From positions 112,745,641 to 112,809,640 of the forward strand of contig NC_031768.1 of NCBI RefSeq assembly GCF_001522545.3: a DNA stretch of 64,000 bases. Reading direction: 5' to 3'. The position numbers and the translations under genes are program-made. Positions 1 to 11,216 of this stretch are shown here, one piece after another. This DNA comes from Parus major (Eukaryota > Chordata > Aves > Passeriformes > Paridae). How positions within the stretch are numbered: position 1 is the stretch's first letter; each line of letters starts with the position of its first letter. The notes under the pieces were generated by a model. The model was not told the DNA's origin and ran no database searches. It was given only the letters and a program-made list of their open reading frames with translations.

Positions 1-241
1 TTGCACAAGGGGGTGCTCAGAGGTGAAGGTTTGCACAGGGAGGACATAGGGTGTGTGAGGGATGCACAAGGGGGTACATGAAGAGTTTGGGGTTTTCACA
101 AGGGGGTGCTCAGAGGTGAAGGTTTGCACAGGGAGGACACAGGGTGTGTGAGGGATGCACGAGGGGGTGCACAAAGGATTTGGGGTTTGCACAAGGGGGT
201 GCTCAGAGGTGAAGGTTTGCACAGGGAGGATGCAGGCTGTG
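1..241. repeat. 93-bp higher-order minisatellite, truncated by the window edge
   Basis: About 2.6 copies of a 93-bp unit are present; the shared string AGGGGGTGCTCAGAGGTGAA starts at 8, 101 and 194, exactly 93 bases apart. Each unit is made of three related monomers of about 31 bp that begin with a GCACA-type core, so this is a higher-order repeat. Degenerate G-rich copies fade out by about 310. Open reading frames across it come from the repeat and are not genes. Confidence 0.9.
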
Positions 242-1221
242 CATGGGGCAGTGAAGGGGGGTGCAGGGGATGCTGTTTGGGGTGCTGAGGGGTGCAGGGA
301 GGTGCCCAGAGGAGTGCAGTGCCCTCCAAGGCACGAGAGCAGTGCAGGATCCACACACTGGGATTGGGGTGCGGGACACAGCTGGTGGCACTCCAGCCAC
401 GCTCCTCGGCACAAAGCATCATCCAGCACTTTCCAGACTTCCCAAACAAAGCTGGGCAGCAAGAGCTCGACTTGAGCTGAAGTACCTGAGGGACCATCAC
501 TCCCCGACAGCACCTGGAGAATCCCTTGATGCTGGCACCCTGATCCTGGTGAGTCCTAAGGGCAGCACACTGGGAGCAGAGCACCCAGACACGAGCCTTT
601 GCACAGGCTTGGTTTTAACCAAAAGAAAACGAAACAAAGCTGAACTCGAGCTTTGCAGATGCAGAGAGCCCAGGAGGCAGAAGTGATGCTCCCAGCCCTG
701 TCTTGTTTGGCTGGGTGTGAATTAAAAACCCCTGATCAGAAGTACTTTTGGGCTTTTAACCTCCCTCTCCAGCACTGAAATTCCTGGCCTTTGCTTATCA
801 GTTCTGCTGCAATGAAATCTTTGAAATATTAACGTGCATTTGACTGTTTCCCTTAAGCAAATTACCGAGCAGTTTGCAGAGCATCAGGCAATTCCCATAA
901 TTGCATTTTTCCAAGTGCTCCAGCATCTCAGCAGCCGCTGCTCCATCGCCAGCTCCTTCATTATTGATGAGCTGCTTTGCTCCAGCTCCCAGAAAATGAC
1001 CCCTCATCTTTAAAAATGCTTTAAAACAAAAATGCAACTTGAATTCTGCTTTTCCCTCCAGCTATTAGTTTATTTAGTGCTGCTAATTAGTCTTAACTCT
1101 TTCTCCCTGGGAAGCTTGAAATGATTAGTGAGACCTGGTGCATCAGGAGATGCTGTGAAAATATATTGCATCTCTCTATTAGGGCTGCAAGGGGATGGGA
1201 TCTGCGTGTGCAACCCTTTGT
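242..1221. other. Intergenic unique sequence, AT-rich core at 790-1115
   Basis: No gene is supported. The part from about 790 to 1115 is AT-rich, free of recognisable repeats and dense in TAAT/ATTA motifs, which is how conserved noncoding elements often look. No coding signal runs through it. Conservation cannot be judged from one sequence. Confidence 0.4.
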
Positions 1222-1338
1222 GGAATCATGGAATAGTTTGGGCTGAAAGGGATCTTAAAGCTCATCCAGTTCCACCCCCAGGCCATGGGCAAGGACACCT
1301 TCCACTAGCCCAGGTTGCTCAAAAAGTCATGCCCAGAC
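1222..1338 (-). repeat. CR1 LINE 3'-end fragment
   Basis: Read on the minus strand it matches the CR1 3' end: the terminal GATTCCA-type motif, then the complement of TTTGGGCTGAAAGGGATC, then the block around CCATGGGCAAGGACACCTTCC. It breaks down after the GGTTGCTC box. Confidence 0.85.
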
Positions 1339-1798
1339 TTCTGCATGCAGGACTGAGAAGCATTTTAGCTACCAGGCCTACAGGCAGATGTATCATCCTT
1401 CTTTGTCATGCAGTTGTTTTTCAACTATTTGCTTGTATTCTTCCATGAATAATTACGTTTTATCTATTTGACCACAGATTCCCTGAAGCCTGACTCATGG
1501 AGTGTTGCAGGTTCGATGTGAGTCCTGGAGGATTTTGCATCTGGGATGATAAATCCGGATGGAGTTGCCTCTTGTAGCTGCCCATGGCTCTTCCACATCT
1601 TAATAATACTGCTGATAATAGGAGAGGAAAAGGATGTGAAATAAAGATTATCAAGAAGTCAATAGTATAAGTGTCTAAGTGTTGTATGCTTTATCAAAAT
1701 ACTTTTTTTCACACCATAATTTGAATTTGGCTTATGCTGAGCCTTTATCCCTTGATTTCTCCTTTCTGATTGCACTCAACTTGAAGGTAGTTGAGTCT

Positions 1799-1906
1799 CA
1801 TGGAATTCCACAATGGTTTGGGTTGGAAGAGACTCCTAAGGATCAGTCCTGATCCTTAAATTCCATCCCCTGCCATGGCCAGGGACACCTTCCACTAGAC
1901 CAGTTA
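1799..1906 (-). repeat. CR1 LINE 3'-end fragment with internal duplication
   Basis: The minus-strand CR1 3' end is recognised by the GGTTTGGGTTGGAAGAGACT box and by CCATGGCCAGGGACACCTTCC. The segment between carries a small duplication: GGATCAGTCCTGATCC, an inverted stutter not present in the usual element. Confidence 0.85.
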
Positions 1907-1923
1907 TTCTTTTATATTTCATT

Positions 1924-2046
1924 GACCTTTATTTGATTTTGTTTAATTTAATTTAATTTCATTTTATTTAATTTAATTTATGTTTATTTCATTCTATTTA
2001 ATTTCATTCCATTCCATTTCATTTCATTTTGCTTAACTTCATTTTT
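1924..2046. repeat. TTTAA / ATTTC pentanucleotide microsatellite
   Basis: A run of TTTAA units passes into ATTTC and ATTCC variants. It directly follows the preceding CR1 fragment. Confidence 0.9.
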
Positions 2047-2753
2047 TATGAAGGAGGGTACAGAATGCAGTCCCAGAGCAATACATACCTCTTAGGGAAC
2101 CCCAAAAGAGATGAGACATCAAGGTTGGAAGCCCCAAGAGCCAAATTCCAGCTGATGGTGATAACCCGCAGCTGAAAACAGCAGCTTATTCCCTCATCCA
2201 GAAAAAAAAAAAAGAAAAAAAAAATAAAAGAAGGAAGAATTTAGCCATAAAAACAAAATTTGTAGAGGAACTTTAGGGAACGGAGCTGCCTTGATTCCCA
2301 TCCTCAGGCAAAGGCAACACGTTGGATCCCAGCTCCCAGCCGGCTGCTCCGTTGTCCCGTTGGGCCTGTTCATTCTTCACACCTGAATTTAATCCCTGCA
2401 GGGTTTTAAACCTTTTTAAGTACAAAAACGCGATGTGTTGCAGAGTTCTTGGCTGCCAGGATGCGCTTCCGAGCGGAATCCGGCGAGTTGGAACCTGCTG
2501 CTGGGCCCGTGATCTGCCCCGCGAGGCAGCTCCGGCTGCCGGAGCCTTGGCAGAACACCTTCCCCAGCAGCAGATCCCAGGCGCTGCTGCTAACGCGGAT
2601 TTTCCCTGCTGGCCTGGCGGGAGCCGTCCTGGCAGAATCTTTGCCTGCCACTAGAGAGGGTGGAGGGAGGGGGCTGCCAACACAGGGGGCTTCCTCTAGG
2701 GAAGTCAGCTTTTTCTATGAAATACATTTAATTGTAGAATATTTAGGAATAGC

Positions 2754-3057
2754 ATAGAATCCCAGAATGGTTTAGTTGGAAGGAACCTTAAAAAATACCT
2801 CGTTCCACCCCTGCCATGGCAGGGACACCTTCCACCATTCCAGGCTGCTCCAAGCCCTGTCCAACTTGGCCTTGGATGCTTCCAGGGATCCAGGGGTGGC
2901 CACAGCTGCTCTGGGCACCCTGTGCCAGGGCTCACCACCCTCATAGCTAAGAATTCCTTCCCAATATCCCATCCGTTTCCTCTGGCAGTGGAAAGCCATT
3001 CCCCCTTGTCCTGTCTCTCCATCCCTTGTCCAAAGTCCCTCTCCAGCTCTCTTGTAT
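2754..3057 (-). repeat. CR1 LINE fragment, about 300 bp
   Basis: A well-preserved minus-strand CR1 tail. It has the GGAAGGAACCTTAAAAA box, GGCAGGGACACCTTCCACC, CAGGGATCCAGGGGTGGCC, the GGGCACCCTGTGCCAGGG box and CAATATCCCATC, ending at CTCCAGCTCTCTTGTA. The element is 5'-truncated, as most CR1 copies are. Confidence 0.93.
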
Positions 3058-3468
3058 AGGAATATTTACATATATATATATATATATAAAAAAACCCCCA
3101 TATTATATATGTTATACTATGTGTGGATATATGTGAATGCATAAGAATTCATTTTATATTTAAATGAATATGTAAGTAATAAAATTTTAATAGATATAAT
3201 GACTGAGACACACACACAGAATCATAAATTAATTTATATTAGAAAATACGTCTAAGATCACAATAGATAGGAAAAGCATAATGAAAATAATGAAAATGAA
3301 AAAGTGAATAGAAATATTTTAAAAAAGAAAAATAAAGGACAAAATTATCTGGAATAATTACTCATAATGTCCATAATGTTCCAAACCACTCCCAGGAGCA
3401 GGTAAAGCCAGAAATTGAGTTTGACATTATCTGACATTCACAATTCTGTTGTGAATGTTTCTTCCAGT

Positions 3469-3553
3469 TTCCTTCCTTCCTTCCTTCCTTCCTTCCTTCC
3501 TTCCTTCCTTCCTTCCTTCCTTCCTTCCTTCCTTCCTTCCTTCCTTCCTTCCT
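3469..3553. repeat. (TTCC)n microsatellite running into a gap
   Basis: About 21 perfect TTCC units lie immediately before the run of N. The repeat probably continues into the gap and is the likely reason the assembly broke. The FLPS / KEGR peptides it encodes on either strand are not genes. Confidence 0.97.
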
Positions 3554-4097
3554 NNNNNNNNNNNNNNNNNNNNNNNNNNNNNNNNNNNNNNNNNNNNNNN
3601 NNNNNNNNNNNNNNNNNNNNNNNNNNNNNNNNNNNNNNNNNNNNNNNNNNNNNNNNNNNNNNNNNNNNNNNNNNNNNNNNNNNNNNNNNNNNNNNNNNNN
3701 NNNNNNNNNNNNNNNNNNNNNNNNNNNNNNNNNNNNNNNNNNNNNNNNNNNNNNNNNNNNNNNNNNNNNNNNNNNNNNNNNNNNNNNNNNNNNNNNNNNN
3801 NNNNNNNNNNNNNNNNNNNNNNNNNNNNNNNNNNNNNNNNNNNNNNNNNNNNNNNNNNNNNNNNNNNNNNNNNNNNNNNNNNNNNNNNNNNNNNNNNNNN
3901 NNNNNNNNNNNNNNNNNNNNNNNNNNNNNNNNNNNNNNNNNNNNNNNNNNNNNNNNNNNNNNNNNNNNNNNNNNNNNNNNNNNNNNNNNNNNNNNNNNNN
4001 NNNNNNNNNNNNNNNNNNNNNNNNNNNNNNNNNNNNNNNNNNNNNNNNNNNNNNNNNNNNNNNNNNNNNNNNNNNNNNNNNNNNNNNNNNNNNNNNN
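3554..4097. other. Assembly gap (544 N)
   Basis: Unresolved bases after the TTCC microsatellite. The sequence resumes as ordinary intergenic DNA. Confidence 0.99.
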
Positions 4098-5026
4098 TCC
4101 AGGCTGGGGCTGCAGTCTCCAGGCTTTCCCCACGTGGTGGTGCCATGTGGATGCGAATCACACCACAGCCACGGGAAGGGGACAGGTGACAGCTCAGCGG
4201 CTGACACTGCTCACTGAATTTTGCCAGGAAAGAAAAATAGGAAGAAATATTAAAAATATAAAGAGGAAAGAAAATAGATGGCTTGGGAGGAACGAGATAC
4301 ATAAAGCATGCAGGAAGTGCAGAATTGTATGGATGGGGGGGAATAAGTTTCACAGGGCATGATGCACTTTCCCCCATCAGAAGAATTCCTTGCTTCTTGC
4401 ATGCTTTGGCTTTCCCCAGTGGAATTAAAAACCCCTCTTTGGGGCCGGTTGTAACCTGGTGCAGACTGAGGAATCCCTGAAGGAGCTGTTGGGGAGCCCA
4501 GGGGATGGAATCAGCCTCCTCCCGAGGGGCAGAAGGACTCGTTGGGCAGCCGGGATGGCCGCGGGGGGCTGGAGGTCCGGCCGGGCTGGAAGGGAGCCAG
4601 AGCAGCCCTGCCACGTCCTGCTTGGGCCTGTTCCACCGCATTTCGGGGAAGGTTGGTACACCCAAACAGCTTTGTTCCCCTTGCTCCGCTGTCCTGGCCT
4701 CTCCCCATTCCTCACTTCTAATGTTTACCATACCTGCAGGGGTGAGACTGGGATTAATTTCCATGAGAACACGTTGAAAGTGTAAATATCTCTGAGCAGG
4801 GACGCTTGGCAGGTTTATGGGGTTTGCTTTCCTCCAGGAACTGGCAGCTTTCCTGCTCTTTCTGTGATTGCATGTGACCAGACATGGACATGAGGCATCT
4901 GGACATTTGGAGCAGGATTCGGTGCCTGCCCTTTGTCCCATCCCAGTCTGGCTGTGTTTCCAAGGCTCTCCAGGTGCTTCTTGGTGCTTTGAAGTGGATG
5001 TGACCTCTCTGCTGATATAAAGCCCC
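4098..5026. other. Intergenic, no gene seen
   Basis: Mixed-composition sequence with a GC-richer stretch around 4440-4640. There is no recognisable protein, splice structure or repeat. Confidence 0.35.
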
Positions 5027-5245
5027 ATCCAACCTGGCCTTGGACACTTCCAGGGATTAAGAGGCAGCCACAGCTTCTCTGGGCACCCTGAGCCAGTACC
5101 TCCCCACTCTTATTATAAAAAACTTCTATCTTGTATCTAAACTAAATCTCCTTTCTTTTAGTTTAAAACCATCACCCCTTGTACTATCACAACAGGCCTC
5201 GCCTAAAAGTTTGTTCCCATCTTTCTTACAGTCCCCATTTGATTT
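5027..5245 (-). repeat. CR1 LINE fragment lacking its 3' tip
   Basis: It begins inside the element at CCAACCTGGCCTTGGACACT (minus orientation), passes the GGGCACCCTGAGCCAG box and continues into the TTTAAAACCATCACCCCTTG part. That is further 5' than most copies here. The terminal GATTCTATGA end is absent. Confidence 0.85.
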
Positions 5246-5671
5246 CCCACACCTTCCTTGGGAGTACAAGTTTGTCAGACTGACAAATCCTGCTGTAAAT
5301 TGGCTCTGGCCTTATGGAGACGACAGATCTGATCCCAAAAGTCTGAGTGTGTGCAGGTCACAGAGACCTGCTGCTGCCAGGAGCACGTCAGGATGAGGCT
5401 GTCCTGCATGCAGTCCTGCTATAAATTCCCTGCCTGGTGTGCGTCACCTTCACCGCTGCTCTCCCCTTTTTCTTGTTAATGTGTAACCTGAAACTCGCCA
5501 GGGCACATTGCTGTGATCCCAGCATTATCTGTCCCCAGCCAGGTCCATCCCTGCCTGCTCCCACCGGGGTATTTTTATCTGCAGGTGGATGGTTTTGTGT
5601 GAAGGGCAGGAGATGGGGAGGGCTGAGTATCCTGGATCCTTCCACTGGAAGGCTCCTGAAAGGTCTCCTCA

Positions 5672-6088
5672 GAGTTTTCTCTTCAGCCTGGAGAAGAGAA
5701 GGCTCCAGGGACACTTTACAGCCTCTTCCAGTGCCTAAAGGGGCTCCAAGAGTGCTCCAGAGGGACTTTGGACAAGGCTGGAGGAACAGGACAAGGGGAA
5801 CAGCTTCCCACTGCCAGAGGGCAGGGTTAGATGGGATATGGGGAAGGAATTGTTCCCTGGGAGGGTGGGCAGGCCCTGGCAAAGGGTGCCCAGAGCAGCT
5901 GTGGCTGCCCCTGGATCCCTGGGAGTGTTCAGAAATGTGTAGATGTGGCCCTTGGGGATGTGGTTTAAAGGTTAAAATGGTGGTGCTGGGTAATGGTTGG
6001 ACTTGATAGTCTTACAGGTCCCAACCTTAGAAATTTTATATTTCTGAGGTCTCTTTCAATATGACTCATTTTGTGATTCTGTGATCCC
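5672..6088 (+). repeat. CR1 LINE fragment, about 415 bp
   Basis: Plus orientation, starting at CTTCAGCCTGGAGAAGAGAA, then GGGATATGGGGAAGGAATTG, GGGTGCCCAGAGCAGCTGTG and a diverged 3' end finishing with TTTTGTGATTCTGTGAT. Its 3' part (GATGTGGCCCTTGGGGATGT) differs from the commoner GGTTGGACAGGG type, so it is a different CR1 subfamily. Confidence 0.92.
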
Positions 6089-6808
6089 TCCAGGGCAGCT
6101 GAGAAAAATTCCATCTTAGAGAGTGAACAAGCACCTGAAGGGAGGTTCTGCAAAATAGTGTCTGAGAGCAGTTTTGAGGGATCAGGAGTTTCACAGGGCT
6201 CAAGGCTATTGTGTGCCTGGGAGAAGATGTGGGGAGCCCTTCTCCTCCTTATTTACAGCTGCAGAGGGAAAGGAACTGCTGGATTGCTTTCTGCATCCAT
6301 GGTGGATGTTCAGGAAGGACAGGGCACATCCAGAGCAGATGTGTGTGGGTCAGGAGCCCTGTGGGAAGAGCTGGTTGAGTCCCAGAGTGGCAAAAGGATG
6401 GAGATGCCAGCACCTGGCTGCTCCCTGCCCTTCTCAGAGCACTGCTCTCCCTGGGGTTCAGCTGCACAGGGTCTGTATCAGCCCACAGCTGCTGGGCTGG
6501 ACTGGGCTGCCTCCTTTCCAGTGCTCCCCACTGGGCCATGTCCCTGGTTATCAGCACCAGGCATCCCCTCCACACTGGCACTGAGTTTCTCTGGGTGCTT
6601 TCTCATGCAGATGTCTTCATTCACCCTGGCCAGCCTTAAAATCCCTTTTCCACCTCTCTCACTGCAGCCAGGGAAGCAGGAAAGAAGCTGTGTCCTTCCC
6701 GAAGAAAAGCCCCTTCCAACCCCAAACACTCCAGCTGTGAAGCATAGGAGCTTGGCTCTTGTTCAGCCAAGGGGAATTGAAAAACTTGGGATCTGGATGC
6801 AGCCTCAA
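6089..6808. other. Intergenic, no gene seen
   Basis: Unique sequence with no repeat or coding signal that I can support, despite a 229-codon open frame. That frame has no recognisable domain and starts in CR1-adjacent sequence. Confidence 0.35.
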
Positions 6809-7008
6809 ATCATGGAATCACAAAATGGTCTGTGGAAAAGACCTTAAAGCTCATCCAGTTCTACTCCCTGCCATGAGCAGGGACATCTCCCACTAAACCA
6901 AATTGCTCCAACCTGGCTGGCCTTGGACACTTCCAGGGATCCAGGGGCAGCCACAGCTTCTCTGGACACCCTGTGCCAGGGCCTCACCATTCTCATGGTG
7001 AAGAATAA
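6809..7008 (-). repeat. CR1 LINE 3'-end fragment
   Basis: Minus orientation: ATCATGGAATCACAAAATGG, then AAAGACCTTAAAGCTCATCC, CCAGGGATCCAGGGGCAGCC and ACCCTGTGCCAGGGCCTCAC. Confidence 0.92.
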
Positions 7009-8627
7009 AGGTAAAAATCCTGCACAGGTTCCCTTTTCCCAGCACCTTTTCTGAACAAGAGGTGTCTCTGTCAAGTCTTCCCCTGACACTGGGTGCCAGT
7101 AAAGGAGACAGGGAGGAAGCTCCTAAGAAATCTCCTTTTGCAAGGAGACTGGGCCTGGCTGAGGGGGAAGCTCCTTGATGCAGACAGAAGGAGGGGACAT
7201 CAGGAGATGAATGTGTGGCCTTAGAGGGCACCAGCCACGGAGATCTTGGAGTTTCCCATCCTCTGCCAAGGCTAGGAAGGAAGTGAAACTGGACCCAGAG
7301 TTGAAAGTGTGGCGTAAGCCAATCTCAGCACTTTTTTTGCCTATTCTGTGCGTGGCCTGGCACGTTCCGTGCACAGGGTGGGTGTGGGAGAAACGTGGGT
7401 TTAGAGCTGGATCTTCACACACAAAGGGGAACCAAAACTTCCTGAATGAAGAAGTGGTGGGAGCAATGTGCTGATGTGTCTCCAGCTGATTTAATTCCTA
7501 TTCCTCTCTGTTTCCCAGAGATAATGCTCTAGGCTCCAGCATCCTGCTTGCTGAAGCAAAGTGACCACAAAGCTCCATCCTTGGGGGCAGATTTGGTTTT
7601 TTATCCCTGCTGTAAATGAGCAAAGACACAGAGACCCCAACTCCTGCCAGCTTCTCTTCTGCTGGTTGTTTTTGCCAGTGTTATTTGATGTTATCTGGAG
7701 GGTGAGGCTTTGAGAGGTGGAGAGGTAAAAAACCCAAAATGTGAAAGAGAATAAGAAAGGGCCCCAGAGATTTTTATTCTCCTGCAACATTACGGCTCTA
7801 AGACATTATGGCTGTAATTACCAATCAAAGCATTTTAGCAATAAGTAATCCCCTAATTTAATATCCCAGTGTAAAAATGGAGATCTATTGCGTGGTTAGA
7901 GTTTTCTATGAGCTTGGATTACTGTTTTCAGCCTGAGCACCAGAAAGCAGCAATAAACCCCTTACAAATACAAATTCATTGCTGGTTTCTCATCAAAAGG
8001 CAGAGAACAGCCTCATGTTGCCCTCCCAAAGATGACTTTGTTCAACCCTAGTGGATTATCAGCGCCTGAGAACACTGAATTAGGGCACTTGGATGCACAA
8101 TTTAGTGGTGAACATGGAGGGTCAGGGTTAATGGTTGGCATGATGACCTTAGAGGGCTTTTCCAACCTTAATGATTCTGTGATTCTAAATAAGCCCAGTC
8201 TCAACTGAGCTGGCAGCTGGGTTTATACACCACCTGCATAAAACCAGCTCCTCTCCACTATGAAGACCTGTGATTTTCCAGCCAAAATTGCTTTTCCTGC
8301 TTTGAGGGCATTGCTGCTGCCCTGGGAAAAGTTCTTTTTCCCTGGGACCAGCTGATGGGGAACAATGGGAAACACAAGAGCCATGCCAGGGAGTGAGTGT
8401 TCATGTCTGAGTCACAGCGGAAATGAAACAAGAATTTGTGCCGGCATTTAACTCCATGAAATACTTAATCCATTTGCTTTGCCCATCCACAAATGCAGAT
8501 TTTAAATGTGGAAAGTCCCAGCACTTGAAGGCATAAACATGAGCTTGGTTAAGCTTTATACTGGCCCTTCAGAGAGAAGATGCCTATCTGTGAATGTGTG
8601 GCTTAAGAAAGCTCAGGAAAAGGGCCC
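7009..8627. other. Intergenic, mostly unique
   Basis: A small CR1 tail (8115-8188) lies inside. The part at about 7770-7990 is AT-rich, repeat-free and TAAT-rich, like the 790-1115 stretch, and could be a conserved noncoding element. No gene is seen. Confidence 0.35.
8115..8188 (+). repeat. CR1 LINE 3'-terminal fragment
   Basis: Only the last 70 bp or so survive: GGTTAATGGTTGGCATGATG, CTTAGAGGGCTTTTCCAACC and the terminal ATGATTCTGTGATTCTA. Confidence 0.85.
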
Positions 8628-9022
8628 TGGAGCCAGGCTTGGAGAGCTGGGATGTTCATCTTGGAGAGGAAAAGGTTCTGGAAAACCTTAGAGCCCCTTC
8701 CAGGGCCTAAAGGAGCTCCAGGAGAGCTGAAGAGGGACAAAGGTCTGGAGGCACAGGACAAGGAGGAATGGCTTCCCACTGCCAGATGGCAGAATTAAGT
8801 GGGATATTGGGAAGGAATTGTTCCCTGTGAGGGTGGTGAGCCCTGGCACAGGGTGCCCAGAGCAGCTGTGGCTGCCCCTGGATCCCTGGCAGTGTCCAAG
8901 GCCAGGTTGGACAGGGCTTGGAGCAGCCTGGGACAGTGGCAGGTGTCCCTGCCCATGGCAGGGGGTGGAACGGGATGAGCTTTGAGGTCTCTTCCCACCC
9001 AAACCATCCTATGATTCCATAA
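8628..9022 (+). repeat. CR1 LINE fragment, best preserved in the window
   Basis: About 395 bp in plus orientation: CTTGGAGAGGAAAAGG, GGGATATTGGGAAGGAATTG, CAGGGTGCCCAGAGCAGCTG, GGCCAGGTTGGACAGGGCTT, GGTGTCCCTGCCCATGGCAG and the end ATCCTATGATTCCAT. The inverted-repeat copy A begins 8 bases beyond it. Confidence 0.95.
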
Positions 9023-9029
9023 TCTGGCC

Positions 9030-9139
9030 ATTTCCAAGGGAAGTGGCTGGAGATTTCTCTGCAGATAGATAATCACCAGGGAGAGGGATTGCCTCCAGTT
9101 TGCACAGGAGTGAGTCACTCACCTTCCTGTGGCAGGAGG
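9030..9139 (+). repeat. Inverted repeat, copy A (110 bp)
   Basis: These bases reappear as the reverse complement at 11107-11216 with about 4 mismatches in 110 (roughly 96% identity by eye). It contains the palindrome GTGAGTCACTCAC, which includes the AP-1 consensus TGAGTCA. Similarity stops abruptly on both sides. It is not CR1 and I do not recognise the family. Confidence 0.9.
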
Positions 9140-10581
9140 TCAGCATTTGCACAAGCAAAATTGTGCCACGAAGCCCCAGATCTCCCAGGTGTGCCCCTGG
9201 AAGCATCTAAACCATGCAAAATACGGATTTTTCCATCCCTGCTGCTGCTGACTTGGCAGGCACACTTTGCTGCCCATTTTTGCTTTTCTACATGCCCAGA
9301 CTCCCAGAAATGCCAAGCAGGGCTGGCCGTGCTGCAGAGCACCTGTGACTCACCTGCTGTGCCACGCTTGGCTGCTGGCAGCGGCACATCCCAGCTCAGG
9401 CTGGAACACGACGCGGAGCCCTCCGAGGTGGGAACGCCCTGGGCAGCCCCGTGCTGCCCTCCCCGCTCTGGCTCTGGGAGAGCACCTGGGATACACCTCG
9501 GTGTGTGCAGGACATGGTGACTCCATGGTAGCACAAGCTGAGATGAACTCTGTCGACACAGAGCACCTCTGTGCCCCAGGTGAGATGGATTTGCCAGCCG
9601 AGGTCGGGAAAGAAGCACTGCCTGGCAGTGCAGGTTGCCCTTGCCAGGATGTGGGAACATTTTTTTGTCTTCTGAGCATCCCTTTTCCCATTACAAAAGG
9701 CATTTCCCAGGGCTAGGCTGTCCCTTGGACCAGCCTGCTTCTCTCACTGAGACCCAAACCGAGCCCTTTTCCTTACCTGTGTTTCCGTCAGCCCTCTGTG
9801 GCATCTCCTCGTCCCAGTCCTCCCCAAGGGTCTACTCACTCCTCATTGGCATCCTGGGGATGCCAGGTGACATCAGGATGTCATTGGGAGGTACATGGAC
9901 GTGGCCTAAGTGCTGTCCTCTAACAGCAGGGAGTGACTGGACAGCTGGGAGGAGAAGGGATGTGAAGGGTTAACCCAATGCCTGGCTGTGGGCTGTTGAT
10001 CCCACACATGCAAAGTCCCACTACAGCTGCACTCGGGAGATCCTCTCCTGCATGCTTCAGGGAGTCCTGGAGGGCGAGGACAGGCTCAAGAGCTCTTTGA
10101 ATAGCCTCCATCACTCCTGTAACCACCTGCATGATGGAATGGGAATGCTCAGGGAGTTTGGGAGCAGGACCAGGTGGGGGGAGCATGGTTGGGTTGAGAG
10201 AGGCAGGGCTGATGGAGGAGCTGGAGAGGTACCACTGGGGAGTAGGAAAATCTCTATCCTTGGAGGCAGTCAAGCCTGTCCTCCACAAAACCTGACTTGA
10301 AGGTCAGGCTTGGAGCAGAGACCACAGCTAACCCCCCCCAGCCTCAGCTATTCTGAGGAGGCCAGGACATGGTGCAGAGCTCATGCTGCAGTGCTTGTGG
10401 ATGCTGGTCCCACAATCCTGTCCTTTATCCTCTATCCCTCACTGGGGTTTAGGGTTTCTCAGTGAGAGCTGAATTTCAGAGCAGAAGGTACCCAGCAGTT
10501 TGGCAACAGACTTCCCACACACCCTAAAACCACACTGGTTTACAAGGATCATCATGTTCCACCTCCTCATGGCCCTCATGG
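9140..10581. other. Unique spacer between inverted repeat arms
   Basis: No gene, simple repeat or CR1 is visible in this part of the spacer. Short open frames have no recognisable domain. Confidence 0.35.
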
Positions 10582-10848
10582 AAGATCACCAAATAGTTTG
10601 GGCTGGAGAGGACTTTAAAGGTCATCTAATTCTATCCCCTGCCATGGGCAGGGACACCTCCCACTATCCCAGGTTGCTCCAAGCCAAATCCAACCTGGCC
10701 TGGAACACTTCCAGGGATGGAGCAGCTACAGCTTCTCTGGGCACCCTGTGCCAGGGCCTCCTCACCCTCACAGGGAACAATTCCTTCCCAATATCCCACT
10801 TAACTCTGCCCTCTGGCAGTGGGAAGCCATTCCCCCTTGCCCTGGTTA
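10582..10848 (-). repeat. CR1 LINE fragment
   Basis: Minus orientation: ATAGTTTGGGCTGGAGAGGA, CATGGGCAGGGACACCTCCC, CACCCTGTGCCAGGGCCTCC, CAATATCCCACTTAACTCTG and GGCAGTGGGAAGCCATTCCC. It lies inside the spacer between the two inverted repeat arms. Confidence 0.93.
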
Positions 10849-11106
10849 ACACCAGGACTGAGTCTTGCCCAGAGCCACCCGATTTTCCGTCTGCTCCCAG
10901 CTGCTGCCATCCCTCTGTAGCCATGGTGGGGCAGGAAGCACAGAGCCAGGGTGCTGAGGAGGGTCACCACTCTGCCAGGGATTCCCCAGCCCACGCTGCT
11001 GGTCCTGAGGGACATGGGAAGAAGCGGAGCATTGTAGCATTGTATCCCAAAATAGCGGCCTCCTTATAAAGGGAAGGTCCATGGAGTGCCAATCTGCAGA
11101 GGCTTT

Positions 11107-11216
11107 CCTCCTGCCACAGGAAGGTGAGTGACTCACTGCTGTGTAAACTGGAGGCAATCCCTCTCCCTGGTGATTATCTATCTGGAGAGAAATCTCCATC
11201 CACTTCCCTTGGAAAT
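11107..11216 (-). repeat. Inverted repeat, copy B (110 bp)
   Basis: Reverse-complement partner of 9030-9139. It keeps the GTGAGTGACTCAC palindrome. No matching target-site duplication is visible outside the two arms, and no CR1 lies on its outer side, so the pair is not simply one larger duplicated block. Confidence 0.9.

Larger units (their letters stand above)
1341..3468. other. Intergenic stretch between repeats
   Basis: Outside the CR1 fragments and simple repeats listed separately I see no gene. Poly-A runs occur at 2202-2235 and a short TA run at 3067-3088. The sequence at 2440-2650 is GC-richer but has no consistent frame or splice signals. Confidence 0.4.

Noticed and set aside
3362..5028. 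Open frames up to 533 codons crossing the first gap with KEGR or FLPS repeats
   Set aside because: They read through N's and a TTCC microsatellite; nothing recognisable on either side.
9030..11216. DNA transposon bounded by 110-bp terminal inverted repeats
   Set aside because: No target-site duplication or transposase remnant between the arms, and a CR1 copy lies inside; left as an inverted repeat of unknown origin.
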